Part shown: positions 46,910 through 54,938 of the stretch, piece by piece
Numbering within the stretch: the first letter of the stretch is position 1
How the letters are laid out: every line of letters begins with the position of its first letter
DNA from: Polynucleobacter necessarius
GTDB taxonomy: Bacteria; Pseudomonadota; Gammaproteobacteria; Burkholderiales; Burkholderiaceae
Assembly: GCA_900095165.1 (NCBI GenBank)
Contig: LT606947.1
Location: 248,001-312,000, forward strand
DNA: 64,000 bases
Direction of reading: 5' to 3'
Program-made: the position numbers and the translations under genes
Notes under the pieces: generated by a model
The model's input: only the letters and a program-made list of their open reading frames with translations
Database searches by the model: none
Told to the model about the DNA's origin: nothing

Positions 46910-48883
46910 ATGGAACCATTGATGCAAGAAAACCGCGTATTTAACCCACCAGCAGACTTTGTGAAATCTGCTGCCATTCCTGGAATGGAAGCTTACAACA
47001 AGCTTTGTGCTGAAGCTGAAAAAGATTATGACGGTTTCTGGAGTCGTTTTGCAAAAGAAAATATTTTCTGGAAAAAGCCTTTCACTAAAGTTCTTGATGA
47101 ATCCAAGGCTCCTTTCTACAAGTGGTTTGAAGATGGCACAACCAATGCTTCATACAACTGTTTAGATCGCCAAGTTGAAAATGGGCTTGGTGACAAAGTT
47201 GCCATCATCTTTGAAGCTGATGACGGCACTGTTACTAAGGTTACTTATAAAGAGATGTTTGAGCGTGTTTGCAAAATGGCAAACGCACTGCGTAAGATGG
47301 GCGTCAAGTCTGGTGACAGCGTCATCATTTATATGGCAATGACTATCGAAGGTATTGTTGCCATGCAAGCTTGTGCTCGTATTGGTGCAATTCACTCCGT
47401 AGTGTTTGGCGGTTTCTCCGCTCAAGCGTTACGTGACCGCATTATGGACGTTGGTGCAGTGGCAGTGATTACTGCTGATGGCCAGTTCCGTGGCGGCAAA
47501 GCATTGCCATTGAAGGCAATTTGTGATGAAGCGCTTTCTACAGGTGAGTGCCCTAAGGTTAAGCATGTGATCGTTAGCAAGCGTACCGGTACTGATGTTC
47601 CTATGCAGTCAGGTCGTGATGTTTGGATGCAAGAAATCGTTGCTAACGAAGCAACTACTTGTGAGCCAGAGTGGGTAAGCGCTGAGCACCCATTATTTAT
47701 TCTCTACACATCAGGCTCTACTGGTAAGCCAAAAGGCGTTCAGCATTCCACCGGTGGTTACCTCTTGTGGGCAATTCTCACAATGAAGTGGACATTTGAT
47801 ATCAAGCCTAACGACGTGTTCTGGTGTACAGCTGATATCGGTTGGGTAACAGGCCACTCATATATTACTTACGGCCCACTCGCGGTAGGTGCTACTGAAA
47901 TCGTATTTGAGGGTGTTCCTATCTATCCAAATGCTGGTCGTTTCTGGGACATGATCCAGAAGCACAAAGCAAGTATTTTCTACACTGCCCCAACAGCGAT
48001 TCGTTCGCTGATTAAGGCATCTAGCAATGATCAAGCAGTGCATCCAAAGAGCTACGACTTATCTTCATTGCGCCTCTTGGGTTCTGTAGGTGAGCCAATT
48101 AACCCAGAAGCGTGGATGTGGTACTATGAGAATGTCGGTGGCTCACGTTGCCCAATCGTAGATACCTTCTGGCAAACCGAAACTGGTGGTCATATGATTT
48201 CACCATTGCCAGGTGCAACACCAATGATTCCGGGCTCATGCACTTTGCCACTACCAGGTATTCAGGCAGCGATTGTGGATGAAGCTGGTGTAGATGTTCC
48301 AAATGGCCAAGGCGGTATCTTGGTTGTGAAGCGTCCATGGCCTTCCATGATTCGCACGATTTGGAACGATCCAGATCGTTTCGTGAAGTCTTATTTCCCA
48401 GAAGAGTTGGGTGGCAACTTGTATCTTGCAGGCGATGGCGCGATCCGCAATAAAGATATCGGTTACTTCACTATCACTGGTCGTATCGATGACGTGTTGA
48501 ACGTTTCCGGTCACCGCATGGGAACAATGGAGATTGAATCTTGCTTAGTTGCCAATCCATTGGTTGCGGAGGCTGCAGTTGTAGGTCGTCCTGATGATCT
48601 GACTGGTGAGGCAATTTGTGTATTCGTGGTTCTCAAAGGCGGTCGCCCAACGGGTGACGATGCCAAGAAGATCGCGACCGAGTTGCGTAACTGGGTAGGC
48701 AAAGAAATTGGCCCAATTGCTAAACCTAAAGACGTCCGCTTTGGTGATAACTTGCCTAAGACCCGTTCTGGCAAGATCATGCGTCGCTTGTTGCGTGTAA
48801 TTGCGAAAGGTGAAGAGGTTACCCAAGATACTTCAACCCTCGAAAATCCAGCCATTTTGGAGCAGCTTAAAGAGTCTGTATAA
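46910..48883 (+). CDS. acs: acetate-CoA ligase (acetyl-CoA synthetase)
   Basis: A 657-residue AMP-forming ligase that activates acetate. Motifs: [20 protein letters not shown] (phosphate loop), [50 protein letters not shown], and the acetylation/catalytic Lys region [14 protein letters not shown] at the C-terminus. Start is ATG 46910, or ATG 46922 which gives [10 protein letters not shown]. It has long, well-conserved stretches and no lesion. tRNA-Ser follows after 59 bases. Confidence 0.95.
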   Translation: MEPLMQENRVFNPPADFVKSAAIPGMEAYNKLCAEAEKDYDGFWSRFAKENIFWKKPFTKVLDESKAPFYKWFEDGTTNASYNCLDRQVENGLGDKVAIIFEADDGTVTKVTYKEMFERVCKMANALRKMGVKSGDSVIIYMAMTIEGIVAMQACARIGAIHSVVFGGFSAQALRDRIMDVGAVAVITADGQFRGGKALPLKAICDEALSTGECPKVKHVIVSKRTGTDVPMQSGRDVWMQEIVANEATTCEPEWVSAEHPLFILYTSGSTGKPKGVQHSTGGYLLWAILTMKWTFDIKPNDVFWCTADIGWVTGHSYITYGPLAVGATEIVFEGVPIYPNAGRFWDMIQKHKASIFYTAPTAIRSLIKASSNDQAVHPKSYDLSSLRLLGSVGEPINPEAWMWYYENVGGSRCPIVDTFWQTETGGHMISPLPGATPMIPGSCTLPLPGIQAAIVDEAGVDVPNGQGGILVVKRPWPSMIRTIWNDPDRFVKSYFPEELGGNLYLAGDGAIRNKDIGYFTITGRIDDVLNVSGHRMGTMEIESCLVANPLVAEAAVVGRPDDLTGEAICVFVVLKGGRPTGDDAKKIATELRNWVGKEIGPIAKPKDVRFGDNLPKTRSGKIMRRLLRVIAKGEEVTQDTSTLENPAILEQLKESV

Positions 48884-48942
48884 GTTGTTAAGGACGCTTT
48901 TAGAGGCAACCCTTCCGGCAAACGTATAATCAATGGCTGTAC

Positions 48943-49033
48943 GGAAGGGTGGATGAGCGGTTTAAGTCACACGCCTGGAAAGCGTGCGTAGGTTAATAGC
49001 CTGCCGCGGGTTCGAATCCCGCCTCTTCCGCCA
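48943..49033 (+). tRNA. tRNA-Ser (GGA)
   Basis: Acceptor GGAAGGG pairs CTCTTCC (one G-T). The anticodon stem CACGC/GCGTG encloses the GGA anticodon, the long variable arm is TAGGTTAATAGCCT, and the T-arm is GCGGGTTCGAATCCCGC. Discriminator G, CCA encoded at 49031-49033. Confidence 0.95.
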
Positions 49034-49041
49034 GTAGTTTG

Positions 49042-49065
49042 AAACCACCTTCGGATGGTTTTTTC
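49042..49065 (+). terminator. rho-independent terminator after tRNA-Ser
   Basis: AAACCA (49042-49047) pairs TGGTTT (49056-49061) around CCTTCGGA, followed by TTTCATTG. It is short but sits right after the tRNA. The bases up to about 49160 show no gene. Confidence 0.6.
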
Positions 49066-49162
49066 ATTGTTTTCGCCGAATTTTTCTCCTAAATTGGTCT
49101 AAGCACCAAATTATTTGGCCATTCAACCCCCTGTTTTTAATCAAATAAAGGGGTATTTGGGC

Positions 49163-49206
49163 TTTTTGTTGCGTTGCCGCAAATAATTCTTGCGGTGCAA
49201 CAAAAA
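49163..49206. repeat. two-part inverted repeat in the phaP control region
   Basis: TTTTTGTTGC (49163-49172) pairs perfectly with GCAACAAAAA (49197-49206). Inside it, CCGCAA (49177-49182) pairs with TTGCGG (49190-49195) around a seven-base loop. The right arm contains the -35 element. A regulator binding here would block the promoter. TGC/GCA-rich sites upstream of phasin genes are the known kind of target of PhaR, so this is a candidate PhaR operator (inference). Confidence 0.55.
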
Positions 49207-49218
49207 ACTTTTTACAAT
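49190..49218 (+). promoter_or_regulatory. sigma-70-type promoter of phaP
   Basis: TTGCGG (49190-49195), 17 bases, then TACAAT (49213-49218). Spacing is ideal and each box differs from consensus by one or two bases. The start site would be near 49225, next to the palindromic TGCATTGCA (49221-49229), a second possible operator. The phaP ATG lies about 40 bases on. Confidence 0.7.
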
Positions 49219-49264
49219 GGTGCATTGCAATAAATTTCATCAATTTAAAAAGTTAGGAAAAATC

Positions 49265-49825
49265 ATGTTCCAGAATCAATTAAACGACCAAATCTCACAA
49301 GCTCAAGCTAAAGCTGTTGAAAACGCTAAGTACTTGGCACAAGTAGCTGTTGAAAGTGCAAAAGAATTAGCTGAAATCAATCAAGCTGCCGCTAAAGATG
49401 CCTTAGTTGTTGCTCAAGATGCAAGCGCACAATTGTTAGCAGTTAAAGATGCACAACAGTTAGCAAAATTGGCTCAGCCAGAAACTGCTCAAGAAGCTGC
49501 TAAGTACGCTGCTGCTTACCAAGCTAAAGTAAACAAAGTTGTACGTAACGGTAACAAAGAAGTTGCTCAAGTAGTTGAGGCTTCTATTGATGACGCACGT
49601 GCTGACATGGTTAAGTTTGTTAAAGAAGCTACTAAGACAGCTCCTGCTGGTTCTGAGGCATTTGTTTCTGCATTCGAAACTTCACTCCAACAGTTTGACC
49701 AAGTTCGCGCTTCAGCAACTGATGTTTTCGCAAACTTTGAGAAAAGTGTTGATGCTGCATTGACTAACATTCAAGGTCAATACGCAGTAGCTAAGCCAGC
49801 TGCAAAAAGCCGTAAAGCTGCTTAA
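49265..49825 (+). CDS. phaP: phasin, polyhydroxyalkanoate granule-associated protein
   Basis: A 186-residue, strongly helical Ala/Gln/Lys-rich protein. MFQNQLNDQISQAQAKAVEN, then repeated VESAKELAEINQAA and ASAQLLAVKDAQ, are typical of phasin_2 family proteins of betaproteobacteria. Low-complexity C-terminus AKPAAKSRKAA. Phasins coat polyhydroxybutyrate granules in the cytoplasm. The ATG at 49265 has AGGAAAAA upstream and replaces a longer in-frame start at 49190 that lies within the promoter. Codon use is more biased than in neighbours (many GCT, AAA, GTT), as expected of a very highly expressed gene. No lesion. Confidence 0.9.
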   Translation: MFQNQLNDQISQAQAKAVENAKYLAQVAVESAKELAEINQAAAKDALVVAQDASAQLLAVKDAQQLAKLAQPETAQEAAKYAAAYQAKVNKVVRNGNKEVAQVVEASIDDARADMVKFVKEATKTAPAGSEAFVSAFETSLQQFDQVRASATDVFANFEKSVDAALTNIQGQYAVAKPAAKSRKAA

Positions 49826-49849
49826 TTCGTTTTAATAGCTTTGCACGAG

Positions 49850-49876
49850 AAACCGCTTTCGGGCGGTTTTTCTTTT
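49850..49876 (+). terminator. rho-independent terminator of phaP
   Basis: AAACCGC (49850-49856) pairs GCGGTTT (49863-49869) around TTTCGG, followed by TTCTTTTT. It lies 25 bases after the phasin stop. Confidence 0.8.
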
Positions 49877-49922
49877 TCCGCTTGCCGTAAGATCTAGTTA
49901 TTAGTACTCAACAGGAGAAAAC

Positions 49923-50228
49923 ATGATCTTTGCAATCCTTTTAATGGATCGGCCCGGTACCATGGAACTACGCATTCAAGTGCGCCCAGAGCATCGCGCC
50001 TATTTAAGCAAGCTCGCCGACAAGATGGCTTTTGCTGGACCACTAACATCAGAGGACGGTAAGACCACAGTAGGTAGTCTGCTGGTAATGGATTTCCCAA
50101 GCAAGGCAGATGTTGAGGCTTGGCTAGCAGACGAACCATTCACCAAGGCAGGCGTTTATGAAAAGCCAGTGATTCATGCGTTTAATAATGGCTGGACACA
50201 AAAGGTGGGATTTCCACCTGCGGCCTAA
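49923..50228 (+). CDS. YciI family protein
   Basis: A 101-residue protein with the YciI dimeric ferredoxin-like fold: MIFAILLMDRPGTMELRI, RPEHRAYLSKLADKMAFAGP, GSLLVMDFPSKADVEAWLAD and EPFTKAGVYEKPVIHAF. The conserved His and Asp of the putative active site are present (RPEHR and DEPF). Family function is not settled. The ATG is preceded by AGGAG eight bases upstream. Confidence 0.85.
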   Translation: MIFAILLMDRPGTMELRIQVRPEHRAYLSKLADKMAFAGPLTSEDGKTTVGSLLVMDFPSKADVEAWLADEPFTKAGVYEKPVIHAFNNGWTQKVGFPPAA

Positions 50229-50270
50229 GAACAGTTCGATCTTCATTTCAAAATTCCACTTATTGCAATA

Positions 50271-52687
50271 ATGATTTCTTTCAATCTCCCCATCATACGA
50301 AGCTACTTGCTCCGAATTGCCGGGGGCTTTCTTGCATTAGTTTTTTTATTCTGGGGCGCTTGCCATCTTTGGGTCCCTGGCGTAATCAAGAATGCGGTAG
50401 AGGCTTATGAAAAAAGATTGGTTATGAGATCTCCTATCAAGATCTGAGTATTTCCCTTTTGAGATTGCGGCTGGAGATTGATGGTCTTCGATTGATTGAT
50501 GTGCAACAAGGGAAGTTGCTTGGGTTAAAGAAATCAGTGGTGATGTTGAAATGGTCCCGCCTCATGATTGGTGAGGTGGGATTCGATGAGATTCTTTTTG
50601 ATGAGCCCAGTATTAAGTTTGAAAAACATGTTTCCAAAGGTAGGGTGGGGGAGTGGAATTGGCAAGAATTGATTGCTGCCATTACTCGCAATTTGCCACC
50701 AAGTGATTCCACTACGCCCAAAAAGAGCATCAAGATTTCAGTAGATGAATTCAAAGTCACGAATGTCGCTCTAGAGATATCGGATTCCAGTAAAAAATTG
50801 AATGAGCAGCTGAAGTCACTTTCCATCGAGCTGCTCGATATTGCAAACTACGACAAACAGGGTGATGTAAATGGTGTTCGCGGTCAGTACGGCTTGAATT
50901 TAGGTGCGCTGAACTTTACTTTGCCAGGCGTAAACAAAAAGATCTCTTTTAGACATGTCGCGATTAAGAGTGCCTTAGATAATCCCGCGCCTAATGCCAT
51001 CGGTGCCCAGCTTGACCTAGAGCTTGATGATGGTCGCATCCGCTCCCATTGGGATGTGAAGGCTGATAAATCTATTGCCGGTAAGGTTCAGGTGGACAAT
51101 CTTTCGATTACACCTTTTATCGGATTGCTCCCTGCCAATAAAGAGTTGCAAGCCAAAGGTGGCGTCATTCAATCTGCTGTAGAGGTCGACTTGAAGGCTG
51201 GCGATCTAGCTGTATCTGGAGACTTGCATTTGCTGGATCTAGATTTGGTGGAGCAAGGGCAAAAGCAATCCCTTATCAAGTGGAAGTCAGAGGGTGTGAA
51301 TCAATTTGTCTATCGGAGCTCAAAACAGTCTGAATCGAGTTTTGTTGCTGATGAAATATCCGCCCATCAACCCGCACTCCAGTTTGAGATTGATGACAAA
51401 GGCTTCTCTAATTTTCGACGTTTATTTTCAAAATCGGGTGTAGAAGTTTCTGATGTGGAGAAGCTGTCGCCAATAGTAAAAGATAAATCCACTTTTGTTC
51501 TAGATATCAAGACTCTGAGGCTACGTGACGGCGAAATGCAATTTGCTGATCTGGCTATGAAACCGAATTTCAAAGTCAAATTAAGAAACTTCAATGCTAA
51601 TTTTGCGAATGTCAGCAACCTTCCTGACCATTTTGCGGCGATGACTTTTGATGGAATTTTGGCGGAGTCGGGATCAATCCGAGGTAAGGGTCAGATTGCA
51701 TTCGATGACCCACGTTGTAATAACGACGTAACGCTGAACTTTAAAAATGTTCCTCTTAACGCATTTAATCCTGCGGTAATGGCATTTGCTGGCTATCAAA
51801 TTGCCAGTGGCCGAGTTAATTTAAATTTGCACTACAGAGCAAAGGATGCCGAACTGAAAGGTAGCAATCAAATCGTGATCAAGAAGATCCAGCTTGGAGA
51901 AGAAGTGGCTGATTTTCAAGGTAAAAAATTACCACTGGGTTTGGCGATTGCATTGCTTGAGGATTCTGATGACACGATTGATGTCACGATCAATATTGCC
52001 GGCAATGTGGATTCACCAAAATTTAGTGTAAGCGGCTTGGTGTGGCAGGCAATCAGCAACGTGATGACTAATGTCGCCACTGCGCCATTTAGGGCATTAG
52101 GTGCGCTTCTAGGGATGGGCGCTAACGATGGTGTTAATGCGGTGTTGGGTGAGGCGGTGTATTTGCCGCCAGATCAAGACCGCTTAGAAAAGTTTGGTGA
52201 TTTTCTAGCTAAAAAACCGAATGCGACTTTGGAGCTCGCGGGTACTTATGACCCTAAGGCGGATAAAACTGCCTTAGCGCGTGCAACTGCAGACCTCGCA
52301 ATTCTGATGGCGGCTGGAATCAACATGCCCCCTAGCGAGTCGATTCCTGCGCCAGATTTGTCTGATGTGAAGGTTCAATCTGGCTTGAAGTCAGCATACG
52401 TTCAATACGCGGGCAGAATCAAATTGGGTCAGCGCTTAATTACTCTGTCTGAGGGTACGGCACGCAACGAGCAGCTACACGCAAAGCTCATTGCCAACAT
52501 TCCAGTGACCGAAGAAGATTTGAGGAGTTTGGCCAAGAATCGGGCTAAGTTAGCGCAGAGCTTTATGGTGAAAAGCAACCCTGGGCTTACTGATCGAATC
52601 AGCTTGGGCGAAGTCAAAGCGGTTAGCGCGGGGAAGGATGGGGTTCCATCGAAGTTGAAGTCAGAATCAAGTAGACTTAAGGTATGA
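50271..52687 (+). pseudogene. AsmA-like DUF748 envelope protein, frameshifted near the N-terminus
   Basis: ATG 50271 opens a frame with a membrane helix (IAGGFLALVFLFWGACHLW) and then VPGVIKNAVEAY. Six A at 50410-50415 break the frame; one more A would give KKIGYEISYQDLSISLLRLR and run into the remaining 740 residues. DUF748 proteins are inner-membrane-anchored AsmA/TamB relatives spanning the periplasm, thought to help lipid or envelope homeostasis. Long beta-rich repeats and a C-terminal OmpA-like stretch (YLPPDQDRLEKFGDFLAKKP) follow. The open part is complete except for its membrane anchor. The stop overlaps a small lipoprotein gene by four bases. Confidence 0.8.
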
Positions 52688-52908
52688 ATTCATCTAAATT
52701 TCGCCCCTTAGTCATTCTTGCGTCGATTACTACCATTGGCTTGACTGGATGTGGCTCCATAGAGTCTGCAGCCCAGGATGATTGCACCTCTATTGGTTGG
52801 CAAATCGGTAGTAAGGGCTATAACGACTGTTTCAAGGCACGCGTTTACGAACGTAAGTTAGATTACTCACTTCCACCAGGCGACAAGCCGTCCCCATCCG
52901 TCATTTAA
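52684..52908 (+). CDS. small hypothetical lipoprotein
   Basis: A 74-residue protein with signal peptide and lipobox (TTIGLTGC). The mature part is about 50 residues with two Cys (DDCTSIGWQIGSKGYNDCFK) likely to bridge. No family recognised. The ATG overlaps the stop of the DUF748 gene, so they are cotranscribed. It appears intact. Confidence 0.65.
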   Translation: MNSSKFRPLVILASITTIGLTGCGSIESAAQDDCTSIGWQIGSKGYNDCFKARVYERKLDYSLPPGDKPSPSVI

Positions 52909-52969
52909 TTTAGGGTTAACCCTGAATAAATTCACTTGAGCTCCGTCAAGGACTTGAGTGCGAAAATAA

Positions 52970-52993
52970 CCCAAAATCGACTGTGATTTTGGG
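52970..52993. repeat. inverted repeat upstream of the formate dehydrogenase genes
   Basis: CCCAAAATC (52970-52978) and GATTTTGGG (52985-52993) pair around a six-base loop. Nearby, AGGGTTAACCCT (52912-52923) is a second palindrome close to the lipoprotein stop. The 200-base gap 52909-53110 holds nothing else I can name. The hairpin may be an operator or a terminator for the upstream pair (no clear T run follows). Confidence 0.4.
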
Positions 52994-53110
52994 AATTTCC
53001 TATATATAGCGAGGCAAATCATTTCTCGCTGTTTCGGACATTCTTAAGCAAAGCATTCAATATATAAAAAACAGCATCATTATTGCGGCTAGAAATTAGA
53101 GACAAACACT

Positions 53111-54902
53111 ATGAATCACCCAAAACCCTCCGGAGAGATCAAAGCCGTTGCTGTGGCAACTGCGGCCGATTTAAGGGAAACCATTCGTCGCAAGAGCAAG
53201 CTCAAAGGACGTCAAGCAGATGATGTCTCATTGTCAGAGGTTCGTCAGTTAATCGGTGCCGCTCCTCACATCGTCGTGATTTGCTGATTGAAAACTTACA
53301 CAAACTCAGCGATGAATACTGTGCCTTGCATGACCGTCATTTGGTTGCCCTCGCAAAAGAAATGAATTTGCCGATGACTGAAGTCTATGAAGTCGCTACT
53401 TTCTACCATCACTTTGAAGTGGTGCGTGGCAATGATCCTGTTGCCGATATCACTGTACGTGTATGCGACGGTATTGCTTGTGAATTGGCGGGCGCGCAAA
53501 ACCTCTTGGCAAGGTTGCCAGCAATTTTGGACAACCCCAATATCAAAGTAGTGGCTGCACCCTGCGTGGGTCGTTGTGAGCAGGCCACAGTAGCGGTAGT
53601 GCACCAGTACCCAGTACTGTTTGCGACTACCGACAAGGTTAGCGCTGCTGTCACAAATAATCTGACCGCTCAGCCCATGGCCAAGAACAGTGCCAATTTT
53701 GATCCTGCAGCCTTGGCTGAAAAAGGCGTTTCTCCTCAGGGCGAAAATCAAGCAATTTCACCCGATTATGTGGGCTATGAGTCTTATCGTGCACAAGGTG
53801 GTTACTCATTAGCAAAAGAAATTTTTGAAGGTAAGAAAGACGTTGAAAGCATTATCAAAGCAATGGAAAGTTCTGGTCTTCGTGGTCTTGGTGGTGCAGG
53901 CTTTCCAGCAGGGCGTAAGTGGCGCATTGTGAAAGATCAAGTTGCTCCGAAGTTAATGGCAGTGAACATTGACGAAGGTGAGTCAGGCACTTTCAAAGAT
54001 CGTACGTATTTAGAGCGTGATCCACATCGCTTCTTGGAGGGCTTATTAATTGCGGCTAATGTTGTAGGTATTGATGCTTGCTACATTTACTTGCGTGATG
54101 AATACCACGGTTGTCGTGAATTGCTTGAGGCGGAGTTGGCCAAACTCAAAGCAAGCCCCCATTTTAAATTGCCGTTGATAGAGTTGCGTCGAGGTGCTGA
54201 TGCTTAAATTTGTGGTGAAGAATCTGCCATGATTGAAAGTATCGAAGACAAGCGCGGTGAGCCTCGCATGCGTCCTCCGTACATCGCGCAAGTGGGATTG
54301 TTTGGTCGCCCAACGCTAGAGCACAATTTTGAAACTCTGTATTGGGTGCGCGATATTGTCCAGCGTGGTCCAGAGTGGTTTAGCTCTTTTGGTCGCCATG
54401 ATCGCAAAGGCTTGCGTAGCTATAGCGTCAGTGGCCGAGTTAAAAATCCGGGTGTGAAATTGGCTCCAGCTGGTATTACTATTCAAGAATTGATAGACGA
54501 GTTCTGTGGTGGCATGCAAGATGGCCGCAAGTTCTATGGCTACCTGCCTGGTGGTGCATCCGGCGTCAATGAATGACATCCCCGCTCGACTTTGATATCT
54601 TGCAGCCGTATGGCTGTTTTATTGGTTCTGCTGCAGTCATGGTGTTTGGAGATAAAGACAAAGCGCGCGATATGGCGCTCAATGTGATGCACTTCTTTGA
54701 GCATGAGAGCTGCGGTCAATGCACACCATGTCGCGTTGGCACGAGCAAGGCCGCTAAGCTGATGCAGTCCAAGTCTTGTGATCAAGATACTCTAGAAGAT
54801 CTAGCAACTGTGATGGTTGACGCTTCTATCTGTGGTCTAGGTCAAGCGGCACCAAACCCCATTCGCTGTATTGCTAAATATTTTCCGGAAGAGGTTGCTT
54901 AA
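53111..54902 (+). pseudogene. NADH-side subunit of formate dehydrogenase (NuoE-NuoF fusion, FDH1B type), four lesions
   Basis: Layout: a NuoE helical domain, a thioredoxin-like [2Fe-2S] domain (VCDGIACELAG, APCVGRCEQA), then a NuoF part with GLRGLGGAGFPAGRKWR (FMN/NADH), DEYHGCRELLEAE and the [4Fe-4S] motif SCGQCTPCRVGT. The whole matches the fused FDH1B-type subunit of about 570 residues. Lesions: two bases extra at CACA 53267-53270, where RRDLLIENLHKLSDEY is recovered; TAA at 54205-54207 where GAGAYICGEES should hold Tyr (TAT to TAA, and one Gly reads Asp); loss of about 14 bases at 54563 within the conserved GGASGGILPASMNDIPLDF; and an extra C near 54583. It cannot make NADH. Confidence 0.85.
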
Positions 54903-54938
54903 TCAGCAACAAAAAACTAAGGGAAAAACGAGACAAAT

